Source: an uncultured Bacteroidaceae bacterium
Lineage (GTDB): Bacteria > Bacteroidota > Bacteroidia > Bacteroidales > Bacteroidaceae
Reading direction: 5' to 3'
DNA length: 53,256 nt
Assembly (NCBI GenBank): GCA_944320955.1
Contig: CALUJL010000012.1
Coordinates: 1-53,256, forward strand
Shown here: positions 9,374 through 18,804 of the stretch, piece after piece
Position numbering within the stretch: the first letter of the stretch is position 1
Layout: each line of letters begins with the position of its first letter
Notes under the pieces: generated by a model
Databases searched by the model: none
Seen by the model: only the letters and a program-made list of their open reading frames with translations
What the model was told of the DNA's origin: nothing
Program-made: the position numbers and the translations under genes

Positions 9374-9418
9374 GAAAAAGATGCGGCGCTTTTCGGTGGA
9401 AGTTGCGGCGCTTTTTGG
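9374..9418. repeat. Two copies of the dispersed hairpin repeat after the porin gene
   Basis: AAAAAGATGCGGCGCTTTTCGG is followed directly by GGAAGTTGCGGCGCTTTTTGG (given as positions 9375-9396 and 9398-9418). Both are variants of AAAAGCG-GCAG-CGCTTTT in the same orientation, placed between porin stop and terminator. Confidence 0.55.
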
Positions 9419-9444
9419 CGGGTGCCCTGCTTCTTCCGTGTATT

Positions 9445-10494
9445 TCAGAAGCGTACTTGTACTTGTGCCTGGAGGAGGTTTCCGCCGCGTTGGTTGGGGT
9501 CGTGGAGATTGTCGCGGTAGGTGTAGACGAGCTGGAGGCGGCAGCGGGGATAAAACCAGTATTGGAGTCCGCCGATGTAGTTGGTCTGTTCGGCGGCGTT
9601 GCCCATGTCTTTGTTGCGTTGCAGGTAGTCGTAGGAGGCCAGGAGGTCGAGTTTGTCGGTGAGGTGGAGGTTGCCCACGACATAGTAGCCCTGGCTCCGC
9701 ACGCCGGCGTCGCGCCCGGCCATGTATTCCCCGCGCAGGTCGGCCAGACGGGTCTTCACCTCGGCGCCGGCCGACCAGCGTGCGCGGCGGTAGTTGTCGC
9801 CCGTTTTGAGGCCGGGGTTGTAGGGGCTTTCGGCAATGGCGTGGCCGCGGCCTTCCCAGATGCTGGCGGCAAGGGTGGCTTCGGCGCAGGGTTTGTAGTG
9901 GAGGTAGGCTATGAGGTCTTTCTGCGTGTTCTTGTCTTTTACGTTGATGCCTTGCCCGTTCATGACGGCGAGCTTGTAGGTGAGGGCGTGGTACGCTCCC
10001 TTGTCGACGAGATTGCCGAAGACCATCAGTCCCTGGTCGCGGCCGCTGTGTCCGCCGTAGAGCGGGTCGGCGGAGGAGATGCCGGCCAGGTAGTTGCTGA
10101 CGAGGGAGTAGGTTTCGATTTGTTCGATGAGGGTGGGGGAGATTTGGTTTTCGATGGAGAAGGGATTCTTGTACTGCCCGAAGCGTACTTGCAGGGCTTC
10201 GTGGAATTTGTACTCGGTGTAGGCTTCGAGGGTCTTGGGCCCTTTGAGGTCGAGCATGTAGTAAACGCGCCACTGCTTGGTGATTTGTCCGTCGGCCATG
10301 AGGATGGCGCGCTTGAGTTCGAAGGTGTTTTCGTCGCGGTCGGCGGTGTAGGCTCCCTGGACATAGCCGGAGAGTTTGATGCGCTCGCGCAGGGTATTGA
10401 CCACCTTCTGGGTGTTTTCGTTCTTGAATACTTGGGCTTTGAGGGGGAGGCTGAGGGCCAGTGCGAGAGTGGCGAGCAGGATAGGGGCTTTCAT
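9445..10494 (-). CDS. Outer membrane porin, phosphate-selective OprO/OprP type
   Basis: 349 residues with signal peptide MKAPILLATLALALSLPLKA (cleavage near residue 20), then alternating polar/hydrophobic beta-strands and a C-terminal Phe, as in outer membrane barrels. Segments such as GRFGQYKNPFSIE (here VRFGQYKNPFSIE) and WRVYYMLDL match the OprO/OprP porin family. The solute is not certain; many Bacteroidetes members are annotated by family only. The start is the Met before the signal peptide at 10494; an upstream in-frame ATG (MTPIRPH) is less likely. It lies between terminators, so it is probably its own unit. Confidence 0.82.
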   Translation of the reverse strand: MKAPILLATLALALSLPLKAQVFKNENTQKVVNTLRERIKLSGYVQGAYTADRDENTFELKRAILMADGQITKQWRVYYMLDLKGPKTLEAYTEYKFHEALQVRFGQYKNPFSIENQISPTLIEQIETYSLVSNYLAGISSADPLYGGHSGRDQGLMVFGNLVDKGAYHALTYKLAVMNGQGINVKDKNTQKDLIAYLHYKPCAEATLAASIWEGRGHAIAESPYNPGLKTGDNYRRARWSAGAEVKTRLADLRGEYMAGRDAGVRSQGYYVVGNLHLTDKLDLLASYDYLQRNKDMGNAAEQTNYIGGLQYWFYPRCRLQLVYTYRDNLHDPNQRGGNLLQAQVQVRF

Positions 10495-10553
10495 GAGTGT
10501 GAAGTGTCTGTCTGAATGGGGGCGGATGGGGGTCATGCGGTTCGTCAAAAAAT

Positions 10554-10592
10554 AAAGGTGTCTCCCCGTCTTGACGAGGGGAGAACACCTTT
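10554..10592 (-). terminator. Terminator of pgk
   Basis: AAAGGTGT-c-TCCCC pairs with GGGGA-ga-ACACCTTT. On the minus strand it ends in ATTTTTT. It lies 22 bp after the pgk stop codon. Confidence 0.85.
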
Positions 10593-10613
10593 GTTGAGGT
10601 TGTTGTGCGGAGT

Positions 10614-11864
10614 TTATTCGCCTTTGATGGCTGCTATTCCGGGCAGTACTTTGCCTTCGATGGCTTCCAGCAGGGCGCCGCCGCCGGTGGAGATGTAGGA
10701 TACCTGGTCGGCCATGCCGAACTTGTTGATGCAGGCTACGGAGTCGCCGCCGCCGATGAGGGAGAAGGCTCCGTTCTTGGTGGCCTCGGCTATGGCTTCT
10801 GCTATGGCGCGGGAGCCGGCGGTGAAGTTGTCGAACTCGAAGACGCCTGCGGGACCGTTCCAGAGGATGGTCTTGGCGTCCTTGATGGCTTCGGCAAATG
10901 CTTTCTGCGTCTCGGGACCTGCGTCGAGGCCTTCCCATCCGTCGGGAATATCATTGGCGGGGCATACCTGGGTGTGCGCATCGTTGGAGAACGCGTCGGC
11001 TATGACGCAGTCCGTACCCAATACGAGGTTCACGCCTTTCTCCTTGGCTTGCTTGATAATGTCGAGGGCCAGGTCGAGTTTGTCGTCCTCGCAGATGGAG
11101 TTTCCTATCTTGCCGCCTTGGGCTTTGGCAAAGGTGTAGGTCATTCCGCCGCAGAGGATCAGGTTGTCCACCTTGTTCATCAGGTTCTCGATGATGCCGA
11201 TTTTCGTGGAAACCTTCGAGCCTCCCATGATGGCGGTGAAGGGGCGCTTGATGTTGCTCAATACGTTGTCCACGGCTTTCACCTCTTTTTCCATCAGGTA
11301 GCCGAGCATCTTGTGGTCGGCGTCGAAGTAGTCGGCGATGATGGCGGTGGAGGCGTGTTTGCGGTGGGCCGTGCCGAAGGCGTCGTTCACGTAGCAGTCG
11401 GCGTAGGAAGCCAGGTGCTTGGCAAACTCTTTCTGCTTCGGTTTGAGGGCGGCCTTGGCAGCGGCTTTCTCCTCGTCGGTGGCAAATTCGCCGCGGGGTT
11501 TACCCTCTTCTTCGGCATAGAAGCGGAGGTTTTCGAGCAGGAGTGCTTCGCCCGGCTTGAGGGCTGCTGCGGCTTCGTCGGCTTTCATGCAGTCGGGGGC
11601 GAACTGTACCTTCACGCCGAGTTTCTCGGATACGGCGTCGACAATCTGTCCGAGGGAGTATTTCATGTCGGGGTTCTTCTTGGGTTTTCCCATGTGCGAC
11701 ATGATGATTACGCTGCCGCCGTCGGCCAGGATTTTCTTCAGCGTGGGGAGCGCGCCGCGGATGCGGGTGTCGTCTGTAATCTTGCCCTCTTCATTCAGGG
11801 GGACATTGAAGTCTACGCGAATGATTGCCTTCTTTCCGGCAAAATTGAAACTGTCAATGGTCAT
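10614..11864 (-). CDS. pgk: Phosphoglycerate kinase
   Basis: Glycolytic enzyme that transfers phosphate from 1,3-bisphosphoglycerate to ADP; direct follower of the GapA reaction. 416 residues, the family length. Substrate-binding motif RVDFNVPLN at 16-24; nucleotide-binding [10 protein letters not shown] in the middle and the glycine-rich IGGGDS near the C-terminus. It begins 51 bp after trpB2 on the same strand with no promoter match between, so the two may share a transcript; a strong terminator follows. Confidence 0.97.
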   Translation of the reverse strand: MTIDSFNFAGKKAIIRVDFNVPLNEEGKITDDTRIRGALPTLKKILADGGSVIIMSHMGKPKKNPDMKYSLGQIVDAVSEKLGVKVQFAPDCMKADEAAAALKPGEALLLENLRFYAEEEGKPRGEFATDEEKAAAKAALKPKQKEFAKHLASYADCYVNDAFGTAHRKHASTAIIADYFDADHKMLGYLMEKEVKAVDNVLSNIKRPFTAIMGGSKVSTKIGIIENLMNKVDNLILCGGMTYTFAKAQGGKIGNSICEDDKLDLALDIIKQAKEKGVNLVLGTDCVIADAFSNDAHTQVCPANDIPDGWEGLDAGPETQKAFAEAIKDAKTILWNGPAGVFEFDNFTAGSRAIAEAIAEATKNGAFSLIGGGDSVACINKFGMADQVSYISTGGGALLEAIEGKVLPGIAAIKGE

Positions 11865-11915
11865 ATTGCTGTGTATTTTTAGGGGTTATGTTAGTTGGCT
11901 TTTTGCGGGGAGTGC

Positions 11916-13283
11916 TTACTGGAGCGGTTCCACGTCCTTGAGGTTTGCGGCGATGTCCTCGTCGGAGGGGGAGTAGTCCACCAGGTCTCCGGCCAGGAAC
12001 TGGTCGTAGGCGGCCATGTCGATGAGGCCGTGTCCGCTCAGGTTGAAGAGGATTACTTTCTTCTCGCCGCTCTCTTTGCACTTGTTTGCCTCGCGTATGG
12101 CGGCCGCGATGGCATGGCAGGACTCGGGGGCGGGGATGATTCCCTCGTGGCGGGCAAAGAAGACGCCGGCTTTGAAGGTCTCCGTCTGCGGGAGGTCTAC
12201 GGCGCCCATGTACCCGTCCTTCAGGAGTTGGGAGATGATGGTGCCCGCCCCGTGGTAACGCAGGCCGCCGGCGTGGATGTTGGCGGGCTGGAAGTTGTGG
12301 CCCAGCGTGTACATCGGCAGCAGGGGCGTGTAGCCGCTCTCGTCGCCGTAGTCGTATTCGAATTTTCCGCGCGTCAGTTTGGGGCAGGAGGAGGGCTCGG
12401 CGGCCAGGAACTGCGTCTTGGCCCCTTCCAGGATGTTGTGGCGCATGAAGGGGAAGGCTATGCCGCTGAAGTTGGAGCCGCCGCCGAAGCAGCCGATGAC
12501 TATGTCGGGGTATTCGCCGGCCATGGCCATCTGCTTCTCGGCTTCGAGGCCGATGATCGTCTGGTGCAGGCTTACGTGGTTCATCACCGAGCCGAGGACG
12601 TATTTGCAGTTGGGCGTGGTCATGGCCAGCTCGATGGCTTCGGAGATGGCCGTGCCGAGCGAGCCGTTGCAGGTAGGGTCTTTGGTTATGATGTCCTTGC
12701 CGGCGCGGGTGGACATGGAGGGGCTGGCGGTGACTTGTGCGCCGAAGGTCTGCATGATGCTGCGGCGGTAGGGCTTCTGCTGGTAGCTGATCTTGACCAT
12801 GTAGACGGCCAGTTCCAGGCCGAATGCCTTGCAGGCGTAGGAGAGGGCTGCGCCCCACTGTCCGGCGCCCGTCTCGGTGGTCACGTTGGTCACGCCCTCT
12901 TTCTTGCAGTAGTAGGCCTGTGCCAAGGCGGAGTTGAGCTTGTGGGAACCGACGGGGCTCACGCTCTCGTTTTTGAAGTAGATGTGGGCCGGGGTATCCA
13001 GCGCTTTTTCCAGTTCGTAGGCACGGACGAGCGGCGTGCAGCGGTAGAATTTATATTGTTCGTAGACCTCTTCGGGAATGTCTATCCACGTGTCGGTCTG
13101 GTTCAGCTCCTGCTGGGAGCAAGCCTGGTTGAAAATCGGGTAGAGGTCTTCCGCCTTGAGCGGTTTCTTGGTGCCCGGGTTGAGCATGGGCAGGGGCTTG
13201 TTTATCATATCGGCCTGGATGTTATACCATTGGGTAGGGATTTCATCTTCGGGCAATATGAAGCGTTTCGTTTTCGTAGCCAT
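11916..13283 (-). CDS. trpB: TrpB2-type tryptophan synthase beta chain
   Basis: PLP enzyme joining indole and serine to tryptophan. 455 residues, longer than TrpB1 (~400), with the TrpB2 hallmarks: an N-terminal extension and RCTPL rather than RPTPL at 81-85. PLP-lysine Lys115 in GSHKLNSA, catalytic Glu137 in TTETGAGQWG, phosphate-binding GGGSN at 267-271. No trpA or other trp gene is nearby, typical for TrpB2, which is thought to act as a stand-alone indole salvage enzyme. A promoter match lies 32 bp upstream. Confidence 0.93.
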   Translation of the reverse strand: MATKTKRFILPEDEIPTQWYNIQADMINKPLPMLNPGTKKPLKAEDLYPIFNQACSQQELNQTDTWIDIPEEVYEQYKFYRCTPLVRAYELEKALDTPAHIYFKNESVSPVGSHKLNSALAQAYYCKKEGVTNVTTETGAGQWGAALSYACKAFGLELAVYMVKISYQQKPYRRSIMQTFGAQVTASPSMSTRAGKDIITKDPTCNGSLGTAISEAIELAMTTPNCKYVLGSVMNHVSLHQTIIGLEAEKQMAMAGEYPDIVIGCFGGGSNFSGIAFPFMRHNILEGAKTQFLAAEPSSCPKLTRGKFEYDYGDESGYTPLLPMYTLGHNFQPANIHAGGLRYHGAGTIISQLLKDGYMGAVDLPQTETFKAGVFFARHEGIIPAPESCHAIAAAIREANKCKESGEKKVILFNLSGHGLIDMAAYDQFLAGDLVDYSPSDEDIAANLKDVEPLQ

Positions 13284-13314
13284 AAGTAGTAAGTCTGTTT
13301 TCTGATTTTGATGG

Positions 13315-13322
13315 CAAAAATA
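13315..13322 (-). promoter_or_regulatory. trpB2 promoter, -7 element
   Basis: CAAAAATA on the plus strand gives minus-strand TATTTTTG, an exact TAnnTTTG match. Leader about 25 nt. Confidence 0.6.
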
Positions 13323-13402
13323 GCGATTTTTTCTGAAGGTTGTTCCATTCTGTCCCGTTTTCTCCTTATTTTATTTAAAGCGGCGGCCCGTGCCGGGACA
13401 GG

Positions 13403-13464
13403 AAGATGCAGGACTTTTCGGGAAAAGTGTTGCCGCTTTTTCCGGAAACCGCAGGCGCTTTTCC
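13403..13464. repeat. Three tandem variants of the dispersed hairpin repeat
   Basis: AAGATGCAGGACTTTTCGG, then GAAAAGTGTTGCCGCTTTTT, then AAACCGCAGGCGCTTTTCC. The middle copy is in the complement orientation. Intergenic, upstream of trpB2. Confidence 0.55.
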
Positions 13465-13641
13465 TGTTTTCCCCTTGGGCTGTTCTGTGCTGCCGGAAGT
13501 GGCCTGTGGTTTGCGGGGCGGGGATTTCTTCGGCGCTTTGCGGGATAATTCGCGGGAAATGCTTGCGGTTTCGGGTTAAAATGCGTTCCTTTGCTATCGT
13601 TTCTTTTTACCCATCAAAAAAACTATCGAGTGGAAACTAAT

Positions 13642-14199
13642 ATGAAAGCGTGCCTCGTGTGCCTCCTTCTGGGCGGGACGGTGCTCCTCTCCTGCCGGCC
13701 GGAAGCGGAAGGGCGCAGCGGGGAGCAGCCCGCGGCGGCTGTGGAAAAAGCCGAAACCCCGGAGCCCCGGATGCAGCCCTCTGCGGCTGAGGGGGCGGCG
13801 CGCATCGGAAGCGGGGAATATACCTATAAAATCCGCCGTAAGGCGGACGGGACGCTGCCCCGGGTGGAGCTGGAAGACGGCACGCTCTACGAGGACAATA
13901 CGATCGAGTTGCAGGTGTTCCGCCCCGACGGGTCGCAGCTCTACGCCCATACGTTCCGCAAGACGGACTTTTCCTCCGTGGTGGACGAGCCGTTCCTGAG
14001 CCATGCCATCCTGGAGGGGCTGGTCTTCGACCGCGTGGACGGGGGGCGCCTCCTCTTTGCCGCCAGCATCTGTTATCCGCAGACCGACCTCTATATGGCC
14101 GCGCGCGTCTACATTTCCCCTTCGGGGCAGCTGAGCATAGAGAAAGAGGACGCCATGGACGACACGCTGGCCGACGACCCGGCGGAAACGGAGCAATAG
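13642..14199 (+). CDS. Putative lipoprotein, DUF4738-like
   Basis: 185 residues. Signal peptide with lipobox LLSC and acceptor Cys18, so an exported lipoprotein. A charged linker to about residue 60 is followed by a compact domain (YTYKIRRKADGTLPRVE ... FLSHAILEGLVFDRVDGG ... SICYPQTDLY) that I recognise as resembling Bacteroides DUF4738 proteins; function unknown. ATG at 13642 is chosen for the signal peptide; the frame opens 17 codons earlier. It is followed by the YqaA gene after 4 bp, so the two form an operon. Confidence 0.75.
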   Translation: MKACLVCLLLGGTVLLSCRPEAEGRSGEQPAAAVEKAETPEPRMQPSAAEGAARIGSGEYTYKIRRKADGTLPRVELEDGTLYEDNTIELQVFRPDGSQLYAHTFRKTDFSSVVDEPFLSHAILEGLVFDRVDGGRLLFAASICYPQTDLYMAARVYISPSGQLSIEKEDAMDDTLADDPAETEQ

Positions 14200-14203
14200 A
14201 CTT

Positions 14204-14671
14204 GTGGAAAACGAGCTGGTTCAAGTGTTGGTGGACTGGGGCTGTTTCGGCCTCTTCCTGTCGGCTTTTCTGGCCGGCAGCGTGGTCCCGTTCAGTTCCG
14301 AGGCCGTGTTGGTGACGCTGGTCTCGCTGGGCGTGAATCCCGTGTGGGGCATCCTGTGGGCCACGGTGGGGAACACGCTGGGGACGCTCACGTGTTTCGG
14401 CATCGGCTACCTGGGCAAGGAGGAATGGATCGAGCGCTACCTGAAAGTCAAGCCCGCGCGGGTGAGGCTCATGCGCCGCTTCCTGCGTGGAAAGGGGGCG
14501 CTGATGGCCTTTTTCACCTTCCTGCCCACCTTCGGGGAGCTCATAGCCATCACGCTGGGCTACATGCGGGCCAATATTTACCTGACGGTAGTCTCCATGT
14601 TCGTGGGCAAAATGGTGCGTTACATTGTCATCCTCCTGGCCGCGAACCACGTGATTTCCTATTTTGCATAA
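14204..14671 (+). CDS. YqaA/DedA-family (VTT domain) membrane protein
   Basis: 155 residues with about four membrane segments and the VTT/SNARE-associated pattern: FLAGSVVPFSSEAVL, ATVGNTLGTLTCFGIGYLG, then FFTFLPTFGELIAITLGYMR. This is the short YqaA branch of the DedA superfamily; DedA proteins are implicated in polyprenyl-phosphate or lipid scrambling, which is only family inference. The start codon is GTG, 4 bp after the lipoprotein stop, with no ATG option nearby. Converges with the nitroreductase operon at a terminator. Confidence 0.82.
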   Translation: MENELVQVLVDWGCFGLFLSAFLAGSVVPFSSEAVLVTLVSLGVNPVWGILWATVGNTLGTLTCFGIGYLGKEEWIERYLKVKPARVRLMRRFLRGKGALMAFFTFLPTFGELIAITLGYMRANIYLTVVSMFVGKMVRYIVILLAANHVISYFA

Positions 14672-14679
14672 AAACGGGC

Positions 14680-14720
14680 GCAGCGCCCGGGCGGCTTTGT
14701 TCGGCCAGTCCGGGCGCTGC
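14680..14720. terminator. Bidirectional terminator between YqaA and nitroreductase genes
   Basis: GCAGCGCCCGG at 14680-14690 pairs with CCGGGCGCTGC at 14710-14720 around a 19-base loop. AAAAA flanks on the plus side and TTTTT on the minus strand suit both convergent units. Confidence 0.75.
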
Positions 14721-14749
14721 GGCATAAAAAAGGGGCAGGGGGGGAGCGG

Positions 14750-15316
14750 TCAAGGCTCTTCCCACTCTCCGTATTTGTTGAAGGAAACCACCTTCCGCGC
14801 CTCCTTCCGCGATTTCTTCCGCTTGGGCTTCGTGGGGTATCCCACTACGATGTCGAGCAGGATGCGCTTCCCCTCGGGTATTCCGGCCAGGGCTTTGAAG
14901 GCTTTCTCGTCGAACCAGCCCAGGATGCAGCTGCCCAGCCCCTCGGCTTCGGCGGCGAGCGTGATGTGTGCGGCGGCGATGCCGATGTCGATGAGCGGGA
15001 AGTATTTGTCTTTTATTTTGCTCCCGAGGAAAGAGGTGAAGTTGGCGCTCTCCTCGGTGATGAGGATATGCACGGGGGCGTCCTTGGCAAACTTGTTCAT
15101 GCCCAGCGAAGCGGCGGCACGCCCCATGCGGTGCGTGATTTGCGGGTCGGTCACGACGGTGAAGTGCCACGGCTGCGCGTTGCAGGCCGAGGGGGCGAGG
15201 CGCGCGGCCTCGAGGATTCGCTCCAGTTTCTCGGCCTCCACCGGGCGGGCGGCGTCGTAGGCGCGGTCGCTCTGGCGGCTTCTGGCGAGTTCCAGTAAGG
15301 GATTTGTCTTTTCCAT
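14750..15316 (-). CDS. Nitroreductase-family FMN oxidoreductase
   Basis: 188 residues. Family features: the N-terminal RSRQSDRAYD motif that contacts FMN phosphate, SACNAQPWHFTVV at 43-55, and a glycine-containing GLGSCILGWF segment. Acts on nitro compounds, quinones or flavins with NAD(P)H; substrate unknown. Last gene of the dxs-trkA-trkH-ribE operon, 10 bp after ribE; pairing a flavoenzyme with riboflavin synthase is suggestive. Confidence 0.88.
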   Translation of the reverse strand: MEKTNPLLELARSRQSDRAYDAARPVEAEKLERILEAARLAPSACNAQPWHFTVVTDPQITHRMGRAAASLGMNKFAKDAPVHILITEESANFTSFLGSKIKDKYFPLIDIGIAAAHITLAAEAEGLGSCILGWFDEKAFKALAGIPEGKRILLDIVVGYPTKPKRKKSRKEARKVVSFNKYGEWEEP

Positions 15317-15326
15317 GCCGCTCTTC

Positions 15327-15935
15327 CTACAGGTTGCTGAAGTGACTGAGCCGGGCCAGGTACTTCCCGATGACGTCGAACTCTATGTTGACGATGCTTC
15401 CCGGCTGTATCCGGTGGAAGTTGGTCTGCTCGTATGTGTAGGGGATGATGTTCACCTGGAAAGTGTCGTCCGTCGGTTGGCAGACGGTGAGGCTCACGCC
15501 GTTGACCGTTACGGAGCCTTTGTCCACGGTGAAGTATCCGCGCCGGGCCATCGCCGGGTCAAAATCGTAGCGGAACGTATAAGTCCAGCTTCCGTTCTGG
15601 TCTTCTACTCCGATGCACTCCGCCGTTTGGTCCACGTGCCCCTGGACGAGATGCCCGTCGAGGCGTCCGTTCATTTTCATGCTGCGCTCCACGTTGACCA
15701 AGTCCCCGGTTTGCAGAAGGCCCAGGTTGCTTCGCTCCAAAGTCTCGCGCATGGCGGTGACGGTGTAGGCACCGTTGTCGATACGCACTACCGTCAGGCA
15801 GACCCCGTTGTGGGCAATGCTCTGGTCGATGCTCAGCTCTTCGACGAAAGAGCAGGTGAGAGTGAGGTGGATGTTGTCGCGGTCGTGTTCGATGGCAATG
15901 ACCTTTGCCGTTTCTTCGATGATACCTGAAAACAT
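15327..15935 (-). CDS. ribE: Riboflavin synthase alpha chain
   Basis: Dismutates two 6,7-dimethyl-8-ribityllumazine to riboflavin. 202 residues with the signature MFSGIIEE start and two homologous lumazine-binding repeats, marked by NGVCLTV at 43-49 and NGVSLTV at 145-151. Lies 36 bp after trkH in a minus-strand operon. No FMN riboswitch-like sequence is seen upstream. Confidence 0.96.
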   Translation of the reverse strand: MFSGIIEETAKVIAIEHDRDNIHLTLTCSFVEELSIDQSIAHNGVCLTVVRIDNGAYTVTAMRETLERSNLGLLQTGDLVNVERSMKMNGRLDGHLVQGHVDQTAECIGVEDQNGSWTYTFRYDFDPAMARRGYFTVDKGSVTVNGVSLTVCQPTDDTFQVNIIPYTYEQTNFHRIQPGSIVNIEFDVIGKYLARLSHFSNL

Positions 15936-15971
15936 AGGCTATGATATTTTTGAGATGTATTGCGGGGGATA

Positions 15972-17420
15972 TTACTGATGCTTCCAGAACTGGGGGGTGA
16001 AAAGCAGCAAGATCGTGAAGAATTCCAGCCGGCCTACGAGCATCATGAACGAGCTGGCCCATTTCCAGGCCGGGGAGAGAAACGAGCAACTGCTTCCGCC
16101 GAATTCGCCGAATGCCGCGCCCGTGTTGCCGATGCAGCCGGCGCAGTAGCTGATGGAGCCTACGAAGCTGTAGCCGCTCTCCATGCAGAGGAAGGCAAAG
16201 AAGAGCGAGAAACCGACATAGAGGAAGATGCAGATGAAGACGGTCAGCACGGTTTGCGTGCCGATGGGCTGCTTCCCGATGCGCAGGGGCAGGACGGCGT
16301 TGGGGTGGACGATGCGCCGGAATTCATTGCGCACGGCCCGGTAGAGGATCAGCAGGCGGATACACTTGGCTCCGCCGGTGGTGGAGCCGGACGATGCCCC
16401 GGAGATCATCAGCAGCACCAGCGGGAACCAGGTGCAGCTGGGCCAGACGGTCAGGTCTTCGGAGGTGAATCCCGTGGAGGTATGTATGGAAGTCACCTGG
16501 AACAGCGCGGCCCGGAAGGCCGGCTCCCAGTCGCGCCCCGAAAAGTAGACGAGGGCGCAGGCAATGAATAAGGTGCAAAGCAGTGTAGACCCGGTGTACC
16601 ACTTGACTTCGTCGCCCTGGATCCGTTTTCGCCTGCGGCTGGAGAAGAGGGAGTACAGCGTGACGAAGTTGATGCCCGAGACAAACATGAAGATGCTGAC
16701 CACATATTGGATATAAGCGGAGTCGTAGACGGACATTCCGGCCTGCTGGGTGGAGAAACCGCCAGTGGCCGTGGTGCAGAGCGAGTGGCAAAAACTGTCG
16801 AACAGCGGCATTCCTCCCAAAGAGAGCAGCGCGGCCTCGAGCAAGGTGATGGCAATATACATGGCCCAGATGCGCCGCGACGTGATGGCCACGCGCGGAT
16901 GCAGCTTGTCCTTGGTCGGGCCGGTCATTTCTGCGGCGAAGAGGTGTACGCCCGTCCCGCCGAAGTAGGGGAGTATCGCTATGGTGAAGAAAACGATGCC
17001 CAGTCCGCCGATCCACTGCATGAGGGAACGCCAGAAGAGTATGCCGTGCGGGAGCGAGTCGATGTTGTCCATTGCCGTAAAGCCCGTGCTGGTGAAAGCC
17101 GACATGCACTCGTAGTAGGCGGCGGAGAAGGACATCTGGTATCCGCCGAGCAGGAAGGGGAGTGTCCCGGCCAGCGACCAGAGGACCCACGTGGCGGAAA
17201 CGATGAAGTAGCCGTCGCGGATGGAGAATTTCTGCGGGGCTTTTCGCCCGAAGAGCATCATGATTCCGCCCGAAGCCATGGTGATGAGGGCGGAGAGGAG
17301 AAAGGCTTCCAGGTCTTCCTCGCCGTATCCCCATGCGACTGCGGCACAGATGAGGAGGAAGATGGCTATGACCTGCAGGAGCAACCCTAATATCCGGGAA
17401 ATGAATCTGCCGTTTATCAT
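15972..17420 (-). CDS. trkH: Trk-type potassium uptake protein, membrane subunit
   Basis: 482-residue polytopic inner membrane protein. The four pore-loop filter segments are visible: STGFT (AFTSTGFTAMD), ATGGFST, STGFTSED and GNTGAAFG. Works with TrkA, encoded 43 bp upstream, for K+ uptake. The ATG at 17420 (MINGRFISRILG) gives the usual length. Confidence 0.95.
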   Translation of the reverse strand: MINGRFISRILGLLLQVIAIFLLICAAVAWGYGEEDLEAFLLSALITMASGGIMMLFGRKAPQKFSIRDGYFIVSATWVLWSLAGTLPFLLGGYQMSFSAAYYECMSAFTSTGFTAMDNIDSLPHGILFWRSLMQWIGGLGIVFFTIAILPYFGGTGVHLFAAEMTGPTKDKLHPRVAITSRRIWAMYIAITLLEAALLSLGGMPLFDSFCHSLCTTATGGFSTQQAGMSVYDSAYIQYVVSIFMFVSGINFVTLYSLFSSRRRKRIQGDEVKWYTGSTLLCTLFIACALVYFSGRDWEPAFRAALFQVTSIHTSTGFTSEDLTVWPSCTWFPLVLLMISGASSGSTTGGAKCIRLLILYRAVRNEFRRIVHPNAVLPLRIGKQPIGTQTVLTVFICIFLYVGFSLFFAFLCMESGYSFVGSISYCAGCIGNTGAAFGEFGGSSCSFLSPAWKWASSFMMLVGRLEFFTILLLFTPQFWKHQ

Positions 17421-17463
17421 GAATTTCTGTTGCTATGGATTCAGGAGTGTAATGCGGGGAGTT

Positions 17464-18804
17464 TTATCGGAAGAAGCGTTCTATCTTCTTGATCATGCTG
17501 CTGCCGAGGCAGAAGACGATGACGTGGTCATCGGGGAGGATGTGCGTATCGCCCGATACCATGATGCCTTTTCCGTTCCGCACAAGGCCTCCGATGGTCG
17601 TCCCCCGGGGCAGGCCCAGGTCTTTCACGGCCTTTTGGGTGATTCTGTCGCCTTCGCGGACTGTAAACTCTGCCACATCGGCGTTGCTGAAGGTGAGACT
17701 TTTCACATTGTTGACGTCGTTGTCCAGCATCATCTGGTAGATATGGCTGGCGGCGATGATCTTTTTGTTGATGACCGAGCCGATGTCCAGGCTTTCTGCC
17801 ATGGGAATATAGTCGATGTTCTCCACTTCTGCCACCGTCTTCTGCACTCCCATCCGTTTTACGGCCGAGCAGGCCAGGATATTGGTCTCCGAACTGTCGG
17901 TAAGTGCCACGAAAGCGTCGGTTTCATGAATGCCTTCGCGCACGAGGAGGTCGATGTCGCGGCCGTCGCCGTTGATGACCATGATTTTATCGCTTACGGC
18001 ATTGGCCACCAGCTCGCTCTTTTTCGGGTCGTTCTCTATGATTTTTATCCGCATGTAGTCGGGCGCTTGCTGGGCGGCCCGTATGGCGATGCGGCTTCCG
18101 CCCATGATGATGACGTTCCGCACGTCGGGGAAGTGTTCTTTCCCCGCCACTTCGCGGATGTGTGGAATGTATTTTCGCGTAGTGGTGAAGTAGACTATGT
18201 CGTTGAGCTGCACCATGTCGTTACCTCCGGGGATGATCATCTCGTGTTCCCGCTTGATTGCGACCAGATGGTAGGGGATATCGGTGCCAAGCTCATAGAG
18301 AGGTTTGTCGAGTATCTCGGCTCCTTGCCGGATCTTGACGCCCAAGAGCAGCAAAGCCCCGTCGCTGAATTCCCACCACTGCCGTATCCAGCTCATGCGG
18401 ATGGAGGAAATGATTTCCTGCGCTGCCAGAATTTCCGGACAGATGAGGGAGTGTATGCCGACGCGGGCGAAGAAGTCCCGGTTGCGCGGCATGAGGTATT
18501 CCTGGTTGTCGATGCGGGCGACGGTTTTTTTTGCGCCCAGGTTGGCGGCCAGCATGCAGGCGGTCATGTTTTGGCTTTCGTCCGGGGTGACGGCGATGAA
18601 GAGGTCGGCCTGGGCGACGCCCGTTTCTTCCAGCCCGATGACCGAGGTTGGGGAAACGGCCAGGGTCATCAGGTCGAAATTGCTTTCCAATGTTCCGAGA
18701 AGTGCCGGGTTTTCGTCCAAAAGGATGATGTCTTGGTTTTCTGAGGAGAGCAGTTTGGCGAGGTGGGTGCCTACTGCCCCGGCTCCGGCTATGACGATTT
18801 TCAT
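17464..18804 (-). CDS. trkA: Trk potassium transport NAD-binding subunit
   Basis: 446-residue cytoplasmic regulator of TrkH, with two tandem RCK units. Each has a Rossmann N-domain, GAGAVG at 7-12 and [11 protein letters not shown] near residue 230, plus a C-domain. The start at 18804 gives [12 protein letters not shown] and overlaps the dxs stop codon (ATGA), so the two are translationally coupled. The long open frame upstream of it is out of frame with dxs. Confidence 0.96.
   Translation of the reverse strand: MKIVIAGAGAVGTHLAKLLSSENQDIILLDENPALLGTLESNFDLMTLAVSPTSVIGLEETGVAQADLFIAVTPDESQNMTACMLAANLGAKKTVARIDNQEYLMPRNRDFFARVGIHSLICPEILAAQEIISSIRMSWIRQWWEFSDGALLLLGVKIRQGAEILDKPLYELGTDIPYHLVAIKREHEMIIPGGNDMVQLNDIVYFTTTRKYIPHIREVAGKEHFPDVRNVIIMGGSRIAIRAAQQAPDYMRIKIIENDPKKSELVANAVSDKIMVINGDGRDIDLLVREGIHETDAFVALTDSSETNILACSAVKRMGVQKTVAEVENIDYIPMAESLDIGSVINKKIIAASHIYQMMLDNDVNNVKSLTFSNADVAEFTVREGDRITQKAVKDLGLPRGTTIGGLVRNGKGIMVSGDTHILPDDHVIVFCLGSSMIKKIERFFR

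Larger units (their letters stand above)
13284..13641. other. trpB2-lipoprotein intergenic region
   Basis: 358 bp. Contains the trpB2 promoter, then a cluster of hairpin repeats at 13403-13464, then GC-rich sequence. TTCCTTTG at 13586-13593 is one mismatch from TAnnTTTG and is a possible promoter of the lipoprotein gene. I see no protein-like frame. Confidence 0.5.
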